DNA from: Burkholderia sp. MS389
Lineage (GTDB): Bacteria > Pseudomonadota > Gammaproteobacteria > Burkholderiales > Burkholderiaceae
Assembly: GCF_016899425.1 (NCBI RefSeq)
Contig: NZ_CP045994.1
Location: 3,410,001 to 3,474,000, forward strand
DNA length: 64,000 bases
Reading direction: 5' to 3'
Both the position numbers and the translations under genes were made by a program. Positions 63,236 to 64,000 of this stretch are shown in pieces. How positions within the stretch are numbered: position 1 is the first letter of the stretch; every line of letters starts with the position of its first letter. The notes under the pieces are model-generated. The model was not told the DNA's origin, did no database searches, and saw only the letters and a program-made list of their open reading frames with translations.

Positions 63236-64000
63236 ATGTCCGCCGACGCCCTCTCCTTGCCGTTCGCCGAGCCCCACGCCGCGCCCGACGAAATCACCGC
63301 CGTCAGCTGGAACCTGCACAAAGGGCGCTCGCCGCTCGGCTTCACCGCGTGGAACGCGATGCGCGACTGGATGCAGTCGACCCACGCCGACGTGTATTTC
63401 CTGCAGGAAGCGATGGCGCGCCGCATGCCGCGCCCGATGCTCGCACCGGGCTTCGGCGCGCCGATGGACGACACGGTCGACGACGTGTGGCATTGCCAGG
63501 CCACCGAGATCGCGCAGGCGCTCGACTGGCAGATCGCGCTCGGGCCGAACGTGTTCAAGCCGTCGTGGCGGCACGGCAACGCGATCCTGTCGCCGCATCC
63601 GCTCGACCTCGGCGGCCGCTGGGACATCTCCGCGCACCGCTTCGAGCGGCGCGGGCTGCTGGTCGCGCGCGCGACGCTCGCGGGCGCGCGGCCGGTGACG
63701 CTGCTGTGCGCGCACCTCGCGCTCACGCGCGCCGCGCGACTGCGCCAGATGCACTGGATCGCGCACTGGATCGTGCGCAACGCGGGCGACGGCCCGCTGA
63801 TGCTCGCCGGCGACTTCAACGACTGGCGCAACGATTCGGTCGCGCTGTTCGGCGAGATCGGGCTGTCCGAGGTCGCGACGCTGCTCGGCGAATCGGGCCG
63901 CACGTTCCCCGCGTTCTCGCCGGCGCTCGCGCTCGACAAGATGTTCGTGCGCGGCCTGACGCCGCTCGAATGGCGCGCGCCGTCCGGCGAGGCCGCGTGG
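63236..64000 (+). CDS. endonuclease/exonuclease/phosphatase family protein, 3' partial
   Basis: Frame open from the ATG at 63236 to the window end (255 residues), so the C-terminus is missing. The DNase I-like fold shows SWNLHKGRSPLG, DVYFLQEAM (metal-binding Glu), and MLAGDFNDWRND (catalytic Asp-x-Asn). Such proteins often precede a phospholipase D-type gene in Burkholderia, but that would be outside the window. Substrate (DNA, phosphoester or lipid) cannot be told. Confidence 0.87.
   Translation, partial: MSADALSLPFAEPHAAPDEITAVSWNLHKGRSPLGFTAWNAMRDWMQSTHADVYFLQEAMARRMPRPMLAPGFGAPMDDTVDDVWHCQATEIAQALDWQIALGPNVFKPSWRHGNAILSPHPLDLGGRWDISAHRFERRGLLVARATLAGARPVTLLCAHLALTRAARLRQMHWIAHWIVRNAGDGPLMLAGDFNDWRNDSVALFGEIGLSEVATLLGESGRTFPAFSPALALDKMFVRGLTPLEWRAPSGEAAW

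Overview
The window is a very G+C-rich proteobacterial chromosome segment. Gene content and protein style (FlgA to FlgN cluster with divergent flgA-flgM-flgN, HiPIP, Gram-negative porin, short-chain CHR pair, tandem VgrG-type T6SS cargo) point to Burkholderia sensu stricto, probably a Burkholderia cepacia complex chromosome 1. This is inference from families recalled, not from a database search. About 50 protein genes are supported; I see no rRNA, tRNA, CRISPR array or intact insertion sequence.

Layout. 1-9.1 kb: tandem FAD-dependent amine-oxidase-like genes, glutathione reductase, a small unknown protein, a porin, a YoaK/DUF1275 membrane protein, and two half-size chromate transporters with a divergent LysR gene and a perfect palindrome between them. 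9.2-19.2 kb: a more A/T-rich type VI secretion cargo island on the minus strand, in transcription order VgrG, DUF4123 adaptor, VasX-like pore-forming effector, DUF6708 membrane protein (likely immunity), lipoprotein, PAAR protein, an unknown 112-aa protein and a full-length orphan TssF. 19.6-20.9 kb: a RutG-type pyrimidine permease.

21.2-35.6 kb: flagellar rod/hook cluster flgBCDEFGHIJ, then ycgR and flgKL on the minus strand, with flgA and flgMN divergent. Three sequences match the sigma-28 (FliA) consensus with an 11-bp spacer, before flgM, ycgR and flgK, so the late genes appear separately switched. 35.6-44.8 kb: aminopeptidase P and a divergent XRE-cupin regulator sharing two copies of one operator-like motif, then cca, a glutathione S-transferase, an NDUFA9-like protein, a soluble lytic transglycosylase, 5-formyl-THF cyclo-ligase and a MarR-like regulator.

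44.9-56.5 kb: 5-oxoprolinase genes pxpBCA, a TraB/GumN protein attached to the 3' end of a dppABCDF dipeptide transporter operon, and an MHS-family symporter. 56.6-58.9 kb: a two-gene module (DUF6402-like protein plus a small two-helix membrane protein) bracketed by two 87-bp direct repeats that carry the terminator of the adjacent HiPIP gene; this is the most likely undescribed system here, and it looks like a mobile toxin/immunity-type pair. 58.9-64 kb: HiPIP, an L-2-hydroxyglutarate-oxidase-like flavoprotein, a Lon-related AAA ATPase, a nitroreductase, a small exported protein and the start of an endonuclease/exonuclease/phosphatase-family protein cut by the window end.
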